Below are positions 6,356 to 6,374 of a stretch of 6,374 nt of DNA, piece after piece. Below the pieces are notes generated by a model. That model saw nothing but the letters and a program-made list of their open reading frames with translations, made no database searches and was not told the DNA's origin. Made by a program: the position numbers and the translations under genes. How positions within the stretch are numbered: the stretch's first letter is position 1; each line of letters starts with the position of its first letter. The stretch covers positions 1-6,374 of the forward strand of contig NZ_CAAFOM010000068.1 of NCBI RefSeq assembly GCF_900764565.1, read 5' to 3'. The DNA comes from an uncultured Catenibacterium sp. (GTDB taxonomy: Bacteria; Bacillota_I; Bacilli_A; Erysipelotrichales; Coprobacillaceae).

Positions 6356-6374
6356 GATCGGAAGAGCACACGTC
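6355..6374. other. Illumina TruSeq adapter remnant at contig end
   Basis: The final 20 bases begin AGATCGGAAGAGC and continue exactly as the TruSeq read-1 adapter. A 20-base exact match ending at the very edge of the sequence is not plausible as genomic DNA. The A at 6355 could be either genomic or adapter. Translating it would add a false DRKSTR tail to RlmB. Confidence 0.95.

Noticed and set aside
6356..6374. Continuation of RlmB as DRKSTR
   Set aside because: These codons are adapter sequence, not genome.

Overview
This window is AT-rich bacterial DNA of Firmicutes type. It has strong AGGAGG ribosome binding sites, a catabolite-response element, a tRNA-sensing T-box leader, a two-subunit GlgC/GlgD ADP-glucose pyrophosphorylase, and a cysS-mrnC-rlmB gene order. 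These features fit a fermentative gut-type Firmicute. A member of the Erysipelotrichia/Coprobacillus-like group is my guess, but nothing here proves the genus. Glutamine is encoded almost only by CAG (about 38 of 41 codons outside one small gene), which is unusual for so AT-rich a sequence. All genes are on the + strand. No mobile element, CRISPR array, tRNA or rRNA was seen, and no gene-free stretch exceeds 300 bases.

Layout: positions 1-118 are a leader with a possible extended -10 promoter, a dyad and a good cre (CcpA) site, followed by the glycogen synthesis genes glgC (119-1246), glgD (1261-2370) and glgA (2370-3800). These are tightly packed, with a 14-base gap and then a 1-base stop/start overlap. 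GlgC and GlgD should form a mixed ADP-glucose pyrophosphorylase in which GlgC is catalytic and GlgD has lost the catalytic motifs. GlgA then extends the glucan with ADP-glucose. Branching enzyme and phosphorylase genes are not in the window. A hairpin terminator (3804-3831) follows glgA, and only a few bases later comes an unrecognised 106-residue, charged, helical protein with degenerate internal repeats (3850-4170).

The second unit begins with an extended -10 promoter (4185-4213) and a T-box leader. Its specifier is TGC (Cys), and its UGGA sequence matches the U73CCA end expected of tRNA-Cys. The leader ends in a terminator hairpin just before cysS (4414-5757). cysS overlaps mrnC (Mini-III ribonuclease, 5757-6155) by one base, and mrnC overlaps rlmB (23S rRNA 2'-O-methyltransferase, from 6152) by four. 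This is a translation and rRNA-maturation operon gated by uncharged tRNA-Cys.

The last 20 bases (6355-6374) match the Illumina TruSeq adapter. They are almost certainly not genomic, so rlmB really stops being readable at about 6354-6355. Apart from the small protein and the compact T-box, the window is mostly well-known housekeeping and carbon-storage biology. I see no convincing new system.
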